The position numbers were made by a program, and so were the translations under genes. Below, in pieces: positions 8,790 through 17,271 of a stretch of DNA of 61,301 bases. The stretch is from assembly GCA_022793195.1 (NCBI GenBank), contig JAAWCJ010000005.1:1-61301 (forward strand), given 5' to 3'. This stretch comes from Lachnospiraceae bacterium (GTDB taxonomy: Bacteria > Bacillota > Clostridia > Lachnospirales > Lachnospiraceae). The notes beneath the pieces are model-generated. The model made no database searches. It was not told where the DNA came from and was given only the letters and a program-made list of their open reading frames with translations. The first letter of the stretch is position 1, and each line of letters opens with the position of its first letter.

Positions 8790-10091
8790 CTACCCTGCAA
8801 TCGAAGTCATCAACTGCACAGTTTCTTCATAAGAAAAACTTTCATTGATTTCCTGCGTCAAAAACGCATTCATACTGTTTATTTTGGACACTGCCTCATC
8901 AAGGGCAGGATTTGTTCCCTTTTTATAAGCGCCAATGGCAATCAAATCGGCATTTTTCTGATACAGGGCCAGCAAATTGCGAAAACGCGAATCCACCACC
9001 TTGTGTTCCTGCGGTACAATTTCCACCATCAATCTCGATATGCTGGCGCCAATATCAATGGCAGGAAAATGGTTTTCATTGGCAAGCTGGCGGCTTAAAA
9101 CAATATGTCCGTCCAGAATTCCCCGGACTGTATCCGAAATAGGCTCGTTGGTATCGTCACCCTCCACCAACACAGTATATACCCCCGTAATAGAACCCTT
9201 GTCAAAATTTCCACTCCGCTCTAAAAGCTTCGGGAATTCTGCATAAATGGAGGGGGTATAGCCCCTGGCAATGGGCGGTTCCCCAATGGCCAGCCCGATT
9301 TCCCGCTGTGCCATGGCATATCTGGTCAGGGAATCCATCATCAGCAATACATCATAGCCCTGATCACGGAAGTATTCCGCAATGGTGGTGGCCACCTGCG
9401 GGCATTTCATACGAAGCATAGCCGGCTGGTCTGACGTTGCAACCACCAGCACAGAACGGTTCATCCCTTCTTCTCCCAAATCCTTCTGGACAAACTCAAG
9501 CACCTCACGGCCACGTTCGCCCACCAAAGCGATAACGTTAATATCTGTTTTTACATTTTTGGCGATCATCCCCATCAAAGTACTCTTTCCAACACCGGAG
9601 CCGGCAAAAATACCGATTCTCTGGCCTTTTCCGATGGTATTCAAGCCATCTATGGCCTTCACGCCAAATTCCAGCCTTTCCCTGATGGGAGGCCTTGCCA
9701 AAGGATTGATCCCGGGCGATTCCACAGAATAATAACGGGTGGGCTGAAACTCCGGCCCGCCGTCTATGGGTTCCCCCATTGCATTAATAATGCGCCCTCT
9801 TAAAAAATCCCCAACCGGAACCTTCAGACGGCGTCTGGTATTGCGTACAAAACTTCCTGCACTGATACCGTTAGTATTTTCATAAGCCATAAGCTGGATA
9901 CGGTTTTCTTTAAAACCTACTACTTCCGCCCGGATTTGCCGATTCTGCTCCTCGTTATAAATCATAACGAGATCTCCAATGCTGCTTCTTCCCCCGGAGG
10001 CTTCCACAGACATTCCGACTACATTTTCAATTTTCCCGATACGGCTGACTGTCTCTGAATTGGCAATCAACTGTGGCAGCTTTCTGAACAT
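8790..10091 (-). CDS. fliI: Flagellum-specific ATP synthase FliI
   Basis: FliI is the hexameric ATPase of the flagellar type III export apparatus. Walker A is GIFAGSGVGKST (about residue 160); the Walker B region is YDVLLMMDSLTRYAMAQREI. EPPIARGYTPSIYAEFPKLL is diagnostic of the FliI/YscN group rather than F1-beta. The protein has 433 residues, a normal length. AAAGGAG lies upstream of the ATG. Order fliH-fliI-fliJ is canonical. Confidence 0.97.
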   Translation of the reverse strand: MFRKLPQLIANSETVSRIGKIENVVGMSVEASGGRSSIGDLVMIYNEEQNRQIRAEVVGFKENRIQLMAYENTNGISAGSFVRNTRRRLKVPVGDFLRGRIINAMGEPIDGGPEFQPTRYYSVESPGINPLARPPIRERLEFGVKAIDGLNTIGKGQRIGIFAGSGVGKSTLMGMIAKNVKTDINVIALVGERGREVLEFVQKDLGEEGMNRSVLVVATSDQPAMLRMKCPQVATTIAEYFRDQGYDVLLMMDSLTRYAMAQREIGLAIGEPPIARGYTPSIYAEFPKLLERSGNFDKGSITGVYTVLVEGDDTNEPISDTVRGILDGHIVLSRQLANENHFPAIDIGASISRLMVEIVPQEHKVVDSRFRNLLALYQKNADLIAIGAYKKGTNPALDEAVSKINSMNAFLTQEINESFSYEETVQLMTSIAG

Positions 10092-10106
10092 AGCCGTCCT
10101 GCTCCT

Positions 10107-10958
10107 TTATATGCGTATGGTTCCTGTAATATCGCGAATGTTCTCCATCTGTGTTTCCACTCCGATATCCAGGATTTCCTCCGGTGTCTCGATAATGCAA
10201 CTTCCGCGCTGCTCTTTTTCCATGACGATGAATTTAATGTTGTCGGAAACTCTGGTAAGCTCTGTTACCAAATCGGCATCCGCTTCCATCATCATGTCAT
10301 AATCCATTTTTTCCATATATATCTTGAGCCAGGCTGTCTTTCTCAGCTTTTCTGTCTCAAAAACAATCATTCGTTTAATAATATCACCGCTGGTATCCAG
10401 GCTGGTATGAATCACTTTTTCTGCCACGGCAAAGGCACATTCTTTCAACTGGTCCAGATACTCTCTCAGGCATTTATTTTTTGCCTGCTCAACACTTTTC
10501 ACCATCTGGGAAAGCTCTTCCCTGACAGACTGCTGCTGTTTCTCCATGGCAACATTCATAGCTTCGATTGCCTGAATCTGCCCTTCTTTTCTTCCTTCTT
10601 CTTTTCCTACGGCAAAGCCTTCTAACCTGGCTTCTTCTTTTATTTGTTCTGCCTCTGCCCGCGCATTTTCCAAAAGCTCTTCTGCCTGTCTTCTGGCTTC
10701 CTCCAGTTCCAAAGCCGTCTGCTGCCTGGCCTCTTCCTCTTCTTCACGCAGCCTCAGCAAATTTTCCCTTACTTCATCTATATTAAAATTCTCTTGTTCT
10801 TGTTCTTCCTGTTGGTCTTCTTCCGGCACATCCAGGTTCCGTCTGTGGAGTTCCCGTACAACCGGTTGCGACACTGCCAGAGGAGGAATGAATTCCCGCA
10901 CTTTCTCCGGGTTCCATTCTTTAATCACATGCCTAGACGATGATATCATCCTCCTCAC
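10107..10958 (-). CDS. fliH: Flagellar assembly protein FliH
   Basis: FliH regulates FliI and docks it at the export gate. The 283-residue protein has a long Glu/Gln/Arg-rich coiled coil (residues about 50-135) and a C-terminal FliH domain including CAFAVAEKVIHTSL and GSCIIETPEEILDIGVETQM. The frame starts at GTG (10958) or ATG (10949). Both overlap the end of fliG, by 26 or 17 bases, and the AGGAGG in this overlap abuts the ATG, so the exact start is uncertain. The call is supported by gene order and domain pattern. Confidence 0.9.
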   Translation of the reverse strand: MRRMISSSRHVIKEWNPEKVREFIPPLAVSQPVVRELHRRNLDVPEEDQQEEQEQENFNIDEVRENLLRLREEEEEARQQTALELEEARRQAEELLENARAEAEQIKEEARLEGFAVGKEEGRKEGQIQAIEAMNVAMEKQQQSVREELSQMVKSVEQAKNKCLREYLDQLKECAFAVAEKVIHTSLDTSGDIIKRMIVFETEKLRKTAWLKIYMEKMDYDMMMEADADLVTELTRVSDNIKFIVMEKEQRGSCIIETPEEILDIGVETQMENIRDITGTIRI

Positions 10959-11997
10959 TTCCCTTCTTAATGATTACCTCGCCTCTCTCCTCCAGGTTAC
11001 GAATCAGGTTAACAATACGCTGCTGCGCTTCCTCCACATCCTTCAACCTCACATTGGTTGTAATTTCCAAATCGGCACGGACGGTTTCCGCCATTCTCTT
11101 GGACATATTGCTGAAGAAAATCTGCTGCATTTCCTCTGAAGCCGTCTTAAGGGCATATACAACATCTTTGGAATCACAGTCACGCACAAACCGCTGTACA
11201 GAACGGTCGTCCATATCCAGGATATTCTCGAAAATAAACATTTTGTCGCGGATATCCTTTGCCAAATCAGGATTCGTTTTATTCAATTCTTCAAAGATCT
11301 TTCTCTCACTGCTGCGATCCACGTGATTCATCACGTCAGCCACATAATCAATACCGCCCAGGTTCGTGTTCTCATCGCTGGTAATAATGGCAGAGAATTT
11401 ACGTTTCATCTCTTCCTCTACAATGGCAATGGCTTCAGGAGAAACCCGATCCATGTTTGCCATCCCTTCCAACACCTGAACCCGCTTTTCCTCCGGAAGC
11501 TGCTCTAAAATTCCCGCCGCCTGCTCCGGATCCATATAGGACAAAATTAAAACAATCACCTGTGAACGCTCATGCTGCAAAAGAGAAAGCAATGCTTTTG
11601 GATCGCCTTTTGTAAAAAAGTTAAAAGGTTTGGACTGCAGCGTCTTGGATACCTTTTCCAAAAGTGACCTGGCAGTCGTATCGCCAAATGCTTTTTCCAG
11701 GACATTTCGCGCATAGTCGAGTCCGCCGTCCGTCATCATCTTGTGAGTCAGACACAACTTATAAAACTCATCTAAGGCAGCTTCCACCTGTGCATTGCTG
11801 GTTTTTCCCAACTTTGCCACTTCATAAGTCAAATCCTCAATATCCTGTTCGCTGAGGTATTTATAAATCTGAGACGCCCTGTCGGCGCCCAGAGATATAA
11901 TCACAATGGCTGCTTTCTGCCTGGAATTTAAGACCACCTCTTTTTCAGGCGCTTCCTCACTTGTGTTTTTGTTTGTCTGCACTGCGGCTTCCGCCAT
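10933..11997 (-). CDS. fliG: Flagellar motor switch protein FliG
   Basis: FliG is the torque-generating ring protein that contacts MotA. The protein begins with a polar tail, then LNSRQKAAIVIISLGADRAS and domains typical of FliG, including LLSLLQHERSQVIVLILSYM (an EHPQ-like site) and the C-terminal charged helix with DDRSVQRFVRDCDSKDV. A GTG at 12006 is in frame, but GAGGAAGG lies 8 bases before the ATG at 11997, so that start was chosen (354 residues). It overlaps the end of fliF by 41 bases, suggesting translational coupling. Confidence 0.95.
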   Translation of the reverse strand: MAEAAVQTNKNTSEEAPEKEVVLNSRQKAAIVIISLGADRASQIYKYLSEQDIEDLTYEVAKLGKTSNAQVEAALDEFYKLCLTHKMMTDGGLDYARNVLEKAFGDTTARSLLEKVSKTLQSKPFNFFTKGDPKALLSLLQHERSQVIVLILSYMDPEQAAGILEQLPEEKRVQVLEGMANMDRVSPEAIAIVEEEMKRKFSAIITSDENTNLGGIDYVADVMNHVDRSSERKIFEELNKTNPDLAKDIRDKMFIFENILDMDDRSVQRFVRDCDSKDVVYALKTASEEMQQIFFSNMSKRMAETVRADLEITTNVRLKDVEEAQQRIVNLIRNLEERGEVIIKKGSEEDDIIV

Positions 11998-13687
11998 TCC
12001 TATCACCTTCCTCGCCCAGCCATCCTTGTACCAGTTTTGCTACAATCTGCGGATTCTGATCTACGATTTCACCAATGTTTTGCTTCAGCTTAAGATTTCT
12101 CTGCATCTTAAGTTTAAGAATCTCTTCATTCTGAGACATTTCCTCATCTTCTTCAAGCTGCATTGCGCCGTCTTCCCCGCTGTCCGGGAATTCGTCTTCT
12201 GTCCAATTCCCATGAGCAACTCCCAATTCACCCGGCGACAGTGCCGAAGCAATCTCATCCGCTTCCCGTTTTTTCTTGCGTTTCTTTCGCAGCAGCAGCA
12301 AAAGCAGAAGAAGCAGAATCAAAACTCCCGCCGCTATCAATGCAATCAGAAGAGGAAGTGGAAGCCCCTCTGTCTCCTGATCCGGCTGCAGGGCAGGGAC
12401 AGAATCACCGCCTGAATTTTCCGCCCGCGATTCCGCTGACAATGTCCGGACAATCGTAATATTATTTTCTGCATTTTCAGAAGAAATCCCCGACGCATTT
12501 GCCACCAGGCTGCGTAAGTCACTCAAAGACACGGACATATCGTCTGTGTCAATCACAACGCTTATGGTTGTATTTTCCAGGACGCCCGGATCAACTTCCG
12601 TCTGCTCCTTTACGACATTATAAAGCCATTCCCGGCTGACACTGTCATAGCTATAATTATCGGCAGTATCATCGCCATTTTCATATGTATAACGCGGAAC
12701 CTCCGCATTTCCATCGGCGCCTGCGACGCCTCCGTCCTCCGGATCCGAAGCCCCTTCCCGTGCACCGGAAGCGCTCTCCCAGTTCTTCAGGCCGGTTTTA
12801 TCTTCCTCATCAATTTTTTCCGGAGTACTGTATGTAGTGCTTTCCCTGAGCAGCCGCGACATGTTGACTGTGCCTTTTACAGCAACCTCCACCTTGCCTT
12901 TGCCGTATATTTTTTCCAGTATTGTCCGGATATTAGCTGCAATTTTATTCTCAATTAATTCAGTTAGTTCATTCAAATCCGATGCCGCGCCAATAGTGGA
13001 GCTGCTGCCACCGCTGCTGCCCACCTCCATCATGGTTCCCGCATCGAAAACGGATATATTTGTAAATGTCATGCCACGTACGGCAGTACTGATCAGGCGC
13101 CTTATGGCATCCGCACCTTCTGCGCTCAATGTCTGTCCGTTCATCATGGTAACCGTCACTGCAGCAGAGGCCTCTGATTCCGTCTCGTCACTGAGAGCAT
13201 AGTTTGACTCTTTGGCGGCAGTAATCGTCACTTTTGCATCCTGAACGCCATCGAAAAGCCGAATCTGGGCTCCCAGCCTGTCCTGAAGATCATACAGAGT
13301 ATATTGCTTCCGGTCTGATTCCGTAGACATTAACCCTGCGTGGTCAATGTACATATCATAGGAAAAGCCACTCTTGGGATATCCCTGGCTTAAAAGATCC
13401 GCCCTGGTCTGATCCACTGTAGAAGATGGCACAGAAATACTTCCATTATTCTCATTGTATTGGTAGGAAACATCGGCATCTCGCAAAAGGCCCGATACCT
13501 GCTGCGCTTCCTCCTGGCTCAATCCTGTAAAAAGAATACTATAACTATTGTCCCGGCTAAAATGCAGGATGAGCAAAATCGCCGCTGCGATAACGATGGT
13601 TCCTCCCACAATCGCAATCAACTGCTTTTTTGTTTTATCTGCCAGTTTTTGCCACCGTTCTTTGAGACTTCGCACGTTCTTCCCCAA
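11957..13687 (-). CDS. fliF: Flagellar MS-ring protein FliF
   Basis: FliF builds the membrane-embedded MS ring. The 576-residue protein has two membrane helices, near residues 23-43 and about 447-467 (LPLLIALIAAGVLILLLL), flanking a large extracytoplasmic region with ring-building motifs such as SILFTGLSQEEAQQVSGLL. The cytoplasmic C-terminus ends with NPQIVAKLVQGWL, the FliG-binding segment. The frame can start at TTG (13687) or a nearby GTG (13675) with GGGGA upstream; this is unresolved. It follows fliE and overlaps fliG. Confidence 0.95.
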   Translation of the reverse strand: MGKNVRSLKERWQKLADKTKKQLIAIVGGTIVIAAAILLILHFSRDNSYSILFTGLSQEEAQQVSGLLRDADVSYQYNENNGSISVPSSTVDQTRADLLSQGYPKSGFSYDMYIDHAGLMSTESDRKQYTLYDLQDRLGAQIRLFDGVQDAKVTITAAKESNYALSDETESEASAAVTVTMMNGQTLSAEGADAIRRLISTAVRGMTFTNISVFDAGTMMEVGSSGGSSSTIGAASDLNELTELIENKIAANIRTILEKIYGKGKVEVAVKGTVNMSRLLRESTTYSTPEKIDEEDKTGLKNWESASGAREGASDPEDGGVAGADGNAEVPRYTYENGDDTADNYSYDSVSREWLYNVVKEQTEVDPGVLENTTISVVIDTDDMSVSLSDLRSLVANASGISSENAENNITIVRTLSAESRAENSGGDSVPALQPDQETEGLPLPLLIALIAAGVLILLLLLLLLLRKKRKKKREADEIASALSPGELGVAHGNWTEDEFPDSGEDGAMQLEEDEEMSQNEEILKLKMQRNLKLKQNIGEIVDQNPQIVAKLVQGWLGEEGDRNGGSRSADKQKHK

Positions 13688-13705
13688 CCTTCGCTCGTAA
13701 TTTTA

Positions 13706-14023
13706 TTATATATTAATCTTCATCAGCTCATTGTATGATTCCAAAGTCTTGTTTCGCAATGAAATAAGAATATCTACGCTGAGAGCTGCTTTTGCTTCTG
13801 CAATCGGCAAAGTATGAACATCATCGAGCTGTCCCGTAGCAAGAAGATACTGCTTATTTTCCACATCTGCCTGGGCAGTATAAACCTGGTCTACAACATT
13901 CTGAAAAACATCAGAAAATAACGCCGCTTCACTATTATCCCGACTGGTGGCTTTCTGGGTACTGTTCCCTATCCTGTCCCATGCCGTCATCGGCGTAATA
14001 AACTGAACTGTATCGAATTCCAT
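13706..14023 (-). CDS. fliE: Flagellar hook-basal body protein FliE
   Basis: FliE joins the MS ring to the proximal rod. The 105-residue protein has FSDVFQNVVDQVYTAQADVE in the middle and KAALSVDILISLRNKTLESY near the end, both typical of the family. AAGGAG lies 9 bases upstream of the ATG. It follows flgB by 62 bases. The gap is too small for flgC, which normally stands here. Confidence 0.93.
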   Translation of the reverse strand: MEFDTVQFITPMTAWDRIGNSTQKATSRDNSEAALFSDVFQNVVDQVYTAQADVENKQYLLATGQLDDVHTLPIAEAKAALSVDILISLRNKTLESYNELMKINI

Positions 14024-14085
14024 TGTTCCTAACTCCTTCCCTACCTTCTATCATACGAATCAATTTTAAATTTTAGAACAAGAAA

Positions 14086-14475
14086 TTAAAATGCCTTAGC
14101 GGCACTCTGTAAACGTTTAAAATCATTATTGATAGACTTAAGTAAATACTGATATTCATAAGCTGTGCGGACGAGATCCACCTGTTCCTGATCCATATCC
14201 ACATTATTTCCATCCAGGCGCGTAGATTCTGCTTCGCTGACATGCAGCCTGGCCACAGAGGAATGAATCGCCTGGCCAACCGCCGACTTGGGGTGACGAT
14301 CTTGGCTGGCGCTCTGAAGTTTCTTCTGGAGCACCCCCTCAAAAGTCATATATTTGGTTTTATAGCCTGGAGTATCTACATTTGTAATATTATTCAAAGT
14401 TATACTCTGTCTCCCCCAGAGGAAATCCAAAGTTTTCTCTGTCAGCTCTATACCATTTCCATATAAACTGGACAA
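14086..14475 (-). CDS. flgB: Flagellar basal-body rod protein FlgB
   Basis: FlgB is the most proximal rod subunit. The protein has NGIELTEKTLDFLWGRQSIT then NITNVDTPGYKTKYMTF, the rod N-terminal motif, and a C-terminal helix with VRTAYEYQYLLKSINNDFKR. An ATG 96 bases upstream is in frame, but the operon promoter lies inside that extension. AAGGAG is followed at 5-8 bases by two TTG codons (14478, 14475), so a TTG start near 14475 is most likely, giving about 129 residues, the usual FlgB length. First gene of the fla operon. Confidence 0.9.
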   Translation of the reverse strand: MSSLYGNGIELTEKTLDFLWGRQSITLNNITNVDTPGYKTKYMTFEGVLQKKLQSASQDRHPKSAVGQAIHSSVARLHVSEAESTRLDGNNVDMDQEQVDLVRTAYEYQYLLKSINNDFKRLQSAAKAF

Positions 14476-14521
14476 CAAAATCACTCCTTCTCTGCTTCTT
14501 TTTGCCTGTTTCGACCTAATA

Positions 14522-14550
14522 AGTATATCAATTATTCCATTAAAACGCAA
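14522..14550 (-). promoter_or_regulatory. Sigma-A-like promoter of the flagellar operon
   Basis: Reading the minus strand, TTGCGT (14550-14545), a 17-base spacer and TATACT (14527-14522) form a good vegetative promoter. Transcription would start near 14515, about 40 bases before the flgB TTG. It lies after the terminator at 14635-14661. No sigma-28-type box was noticed. Confidence 0.75.
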
Positions 14551-14634
14551 TACTATATTATCAAAAAACAATTCTTTCCATCGTTAGTTTTTTAACCCAG
14601 CCAACCCAATTATTCTCTTTTATATACCTAAAAA

Positions 14635-14661
14635 GGGACGGAATTTTATCAATCCCATCCC
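14635..14661 (-). terminator. Rho-independent terminator between the 210-residue gene and flgB
   Basis: On the minus strand an 11-bp stem (GGGATGGGATT pairing with AATTCCGTCCC, two G-U pairs) with a 5-base loop is followed by TTTTT. It separates the unknown gene at 14681 from the fla operon. Confidence 0.85.
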
Positions 14662-14680
14662 TCTAAAGTCCATAAAAGTT

Positions 14681-15313
14681 TTACTCTGTCTCTGCTTTCT
14701 GATACTGATAACCATCAAGACTACCATTCTGCTTCCAGTAATCAAAACGCTTATTAATTTCATCATGAGTTTGGCTGCAGATAGAAGGAAGACTGCTGCC
14801 CCACTGTCCCATGGCCTCTTTAAAGCCCTTATCGACAGCCGCTCTCAGTTCTTCAATTTTGGACGCATCTCCACCTGACAAAGCCACACACATATCCATG
14901 ATACGTCCGGCTACCGCATTGACGCCCCATTCACCGTCTTCGCCGATTGCCTGCTGTGCTGCCAACTGCTGCTCCGGTGTAACAACCAAATCGCTGAAAA
15001 AGTCTTTCGTAAGTCCCTTCTTGGCCAACTCAGCTTTCTTTCCCGCATTGGCCTGGTTGCTTATGATATCATTCAGCATCTTGGTGAAAGACTGCTCTCT
15101 CTGCTCCTGATACTTCTGAATATCATTGGCGCTTAATTTCTTTGTCTCAGTCTCAGCGGCAGACGCCTCTGTACTTTTCACAAAAGTATCCACATCGGCT
15201 TTCTTCGCTCCGGAAACTGCCTCTTCTGATTTCTGCGCCGCCTTTACGGTAGATGTTGCCTGAATATCCACGGTAGCCTGATAGCGGCTGGTTGTTGCTG
15301 ATGAAACTATCAT
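14681..15313 (-). CDS. Unrecognised protein next to the flagellar operon
   Basis: I do not recognise this 210-residue protein. The first ~70 residues are Ala/Thr/Ser/Lys-rich and look disordered, starting MIVSSATTSRYQATVDIQAT, a style seen in secreted flagellar accessory proteins. Residues 70-210 look folded, with LSANDIQKYQEQREQSFTKM, GRIMDMCVALSGGDASKIEE and FKEAMGQWGSSLPSICSQTH. No signal peptide, membrane helix or transport motif is seen. GGGGAG precedes the ATG. It is its own unit, between a chemoreceptor and the fla operon, and ends in a terminator. A motility-related role is only a guess from context. Confidence 0.8.
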   Translation of the reverse strand: MIVSSATTSRYQATVDIQATSTVKAAQKSEEAVSGAKKADVDTFVKSTEASAAETETKKLSANDIQKYQEQREQSFTKMLNDIISNQANAGKKAELAKKGLTKDFFSDLVVTPEQQLAAQQAIGEDGEWGVNAVAGRIMDMCVALSGGDASKIEELRAAVDKGFKEAMGQWGSSLPSICSQTHDEINKRFDYWKQNGSLDGYQYQKAETE

Positions 15314-15391
15314 AATGAATCTCCCCTTTCTGAATTATTTTATGTTCTTACACACACTTTATCTCTGCGCTTCCTCCCGGAAACGCTTGAA

Positions 15392-17176
15392 TCAATATTT
15401 ATCGAAACTGCTTCCGCCCATATAGGATACAGGTTCTTCGCTGTAGGAAGCTTCCGGTGCGCCGTAAGATGCGGATGCACTGGAGCTGCCGGAGCCGCTC
15501 TTTAATTTAAACTTGGCAACAAGGCCTTTCAATACCTGCGCCTGACCGGAAAGCTCTTCGCTGGAAGCCGCATTCTCTTCTGCAGTTGCGGAATTGGTCT
15601 GTACAACGCTGGAAATCTGGTCGATACCGATCATTACCTGGGATACGGCCGCCGCCTGCTCCTGAGAAGCCTTGGAAATTTCATAAACAACAGCCGCAGA
15701 CTCTTCTGACATCTGAGTAATCTTGCCGAAAGAGGATGCTGTCTGTTCTGCAATGGCAGATCCGTCTTTCACAGCCTTGATCGTCGCTCCGATCAGAGCC
15801 GCCGTATTCTTGGAAGCCTCTGCCGACTTGCTGGCCAGATTCCTTACTTCATCTGCCACAACGGCAAAACCCTTGCCTGCAGTACCTGCCCTAGCGGCCT
15901 CTACTGCTGCATTCAACGCCAGGATATTTGTCTGGAAGGCAATATCTTCAATCGTTTTGATAATTTTGCTAATCTCATTGGCCGAATCATCAATCTGAGC
16001 CATAGCTTCTGTCATGCTGCTCATCTGCTGTTTGCCAAGCTCCAGTTCTGCCACGGTAGCGCTCATCTGCTCACCGGCATCCTTTGCACGGTCTGCATTC
16101 TGGTTAACATGAGTGGAAATCTCATTGATAGTAGCAGCAATCTCCTCTACAGAAGAAGCCTGCTCCGTAGCTCCCTGACTCAGGGCCTGGGCCGCACTGG
16201 AAACCTGGTCGCTTCCGCTTGCCACCTGGCCGGAAGCTTCATTAATACGCGTCATTGTATCATTCATGGAATCAGCAATATGCTCCAAAGATTTCTTCAC
16301 TTTGGCAAATTCGCCTGCATAGTCATAAGTCAGCCGGACCGTCAGTTCGCCGGCGGACAGCTCATCCAGCACGGTAGAAATTTCATCAATATATTTTACG
16401 TAATCCCTCAGACGCTCTACCGTCTTATTTACGTTCCGTGCAAGGCCACCCAATTCGTCTTTGGACTCGTAATCAATTTCAAGATCCAGTTCGCCTTCCG
16501 CAATCTTTCTGGAAACCGTATCCAGCTTTTTCACCGGCCTGGTGATCATAAGGATTACGATGGCAGAACCCGCGATCAGGACCACGACACCAAGAATAAT
16601 AACCGTAAGCATGATTGTATTGGCCGTACGGAAAGCGGAACCCGCCTCCTCCTCAAGATTTTCCGCATAATCCTTGCAGAAATTCGCCAGATTAACAAGC
16701 TCTGCAGACACAGCGTCATAAGCATCCACAGAACTAATAGACGCTGCCATTGCGGCTTCCGTATCATTCTGCCTGCTGGCATTCATCATCTCCTGATAGT
16801 CAACCAGGTAGCTTTCCCAATCTTTCTGTACGCTCTGCATAATCTGCTTCACTTCGCTCGTAGTCGCCCTGTTGACACACTCTTTAATTCCGGAATTGAT
16901 GCTCTCGCTGGTTTCCGTCATTTCCTTCTCAATGCTCTCCATGTTGCTCAGCTCTTCTGTCAGCACATGGCGCAGGCCCAGTCTGCGGAAATTCGCTATA
17001 TCAGCACGCAAATCTTCTGCCAGGGTCAGCATAGGAATACCTTTTTGCGTAATTTGTGTGGTTTTTCCATTAATGTTTCTCATGAACACTACTGACACGA
17101 CGCCCGTAGCCGCAAGGCAGATCACTGCAATCGCGATCACCAGAGTCAGTTTTGAACGAATCTTTAAATTTTTCAT
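15392..17176 (-). CDS. Methyl-accepting chemotaxis protein with a helical-bundle sensor
   Basis: This chemoreceptor senses an extracellular ligand and controls CheA. Starting at [20 protein letters not shown] (GGAGG 9 bases upstream), it has TM1 at residues ~8-31, a helical extracytoplasmic domain of about 150 residues resembling 4HB_MCP, TM2 at ~185-210, HAMP ([20 protein letters not shown]) and a signalling domain whose tip reads [20 protein letters not shown]. The Ser/Gly-rich tail ends [10 protein letters not shown] with no NWETF-like CheR tether. An open frame 57 bases further upstream was rejected for lack of a ribosome site. Confidence 0.96.
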   Translation of the reverse strand: MKNLKIRSKLTLVIAIAVICLAATGVVSVVFMRNINGKTTQITQKGIPMLTLAEDLRADIANFRRLGLRHVLTEELSNMESIEKEMTETSESINSGIKECVNRATTSEVKQIMQSVQKDWESYLVDYQEMMNASRQNDTEAAMAASISSVDAYDAVSAELVNLANFCKDYAENLEEEAGSAFRTANTIMLTVIILGVVVLIAGSAIVILMITRPVKKLDTVSRKIAEGELDLEIDYESKDELGGLARNVNKTVERLRDYVKYIDEISTVLDELSAGELTVRLTYDYAGEFAKVKKSLEHIADSMNDTMTRINEASGQVASGSDQVSSAAQALSQGATEQASSVEEIAATINEISTHVNQNADRAKDAGEQMSATVAELELGKQQMSSMTEAMAQIDDSANEISKIIKTIEDIAFQTNILALNAAVEAARAGTAGKGFAVVADEVRNLASKSAEASKNTAALIGATIKAVKDGSAIAEQTASSFGKITQMSEESAAVVYEISKASQEQAAAVSQVMIGIDQISSVVQTNSATAEENAASSEELSGQAQVLKGLVAKFKLKSGSGSSSASASYGAPEASYSEEPVSYMGGSSFDKY

Positions 17177-17205
17177 AGCTGATTTTCCTCCATTGTATGT
17201 ATAAA

Positions 17206-17235
17206 AATATACCCTTAATTTAGTTATCGTCACAA
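17206..17235 (-). promoter_or_regulatory. Probable promoter of the chemoreceptor gene
   Basis: On the minus strand TTGTGA (17235-17230), an 18-base spacer and TATATT (17211-17206) sit 30 bases before the chemoreceptor ATG. The match is fair rather than strong. Confidence 0.5.
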
Positions 17236-17271
17236 AGTCTCAATATATAAGCAGCAGAAAAAAAGAAATGA

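Noticed and set aside
16109..17095. A 328-codon open frame on the + strand
   Set aside because: It is the antisense shadow of the chemoreceptor gene; His/Arg/Ile-rich with no motif or ribosome site.
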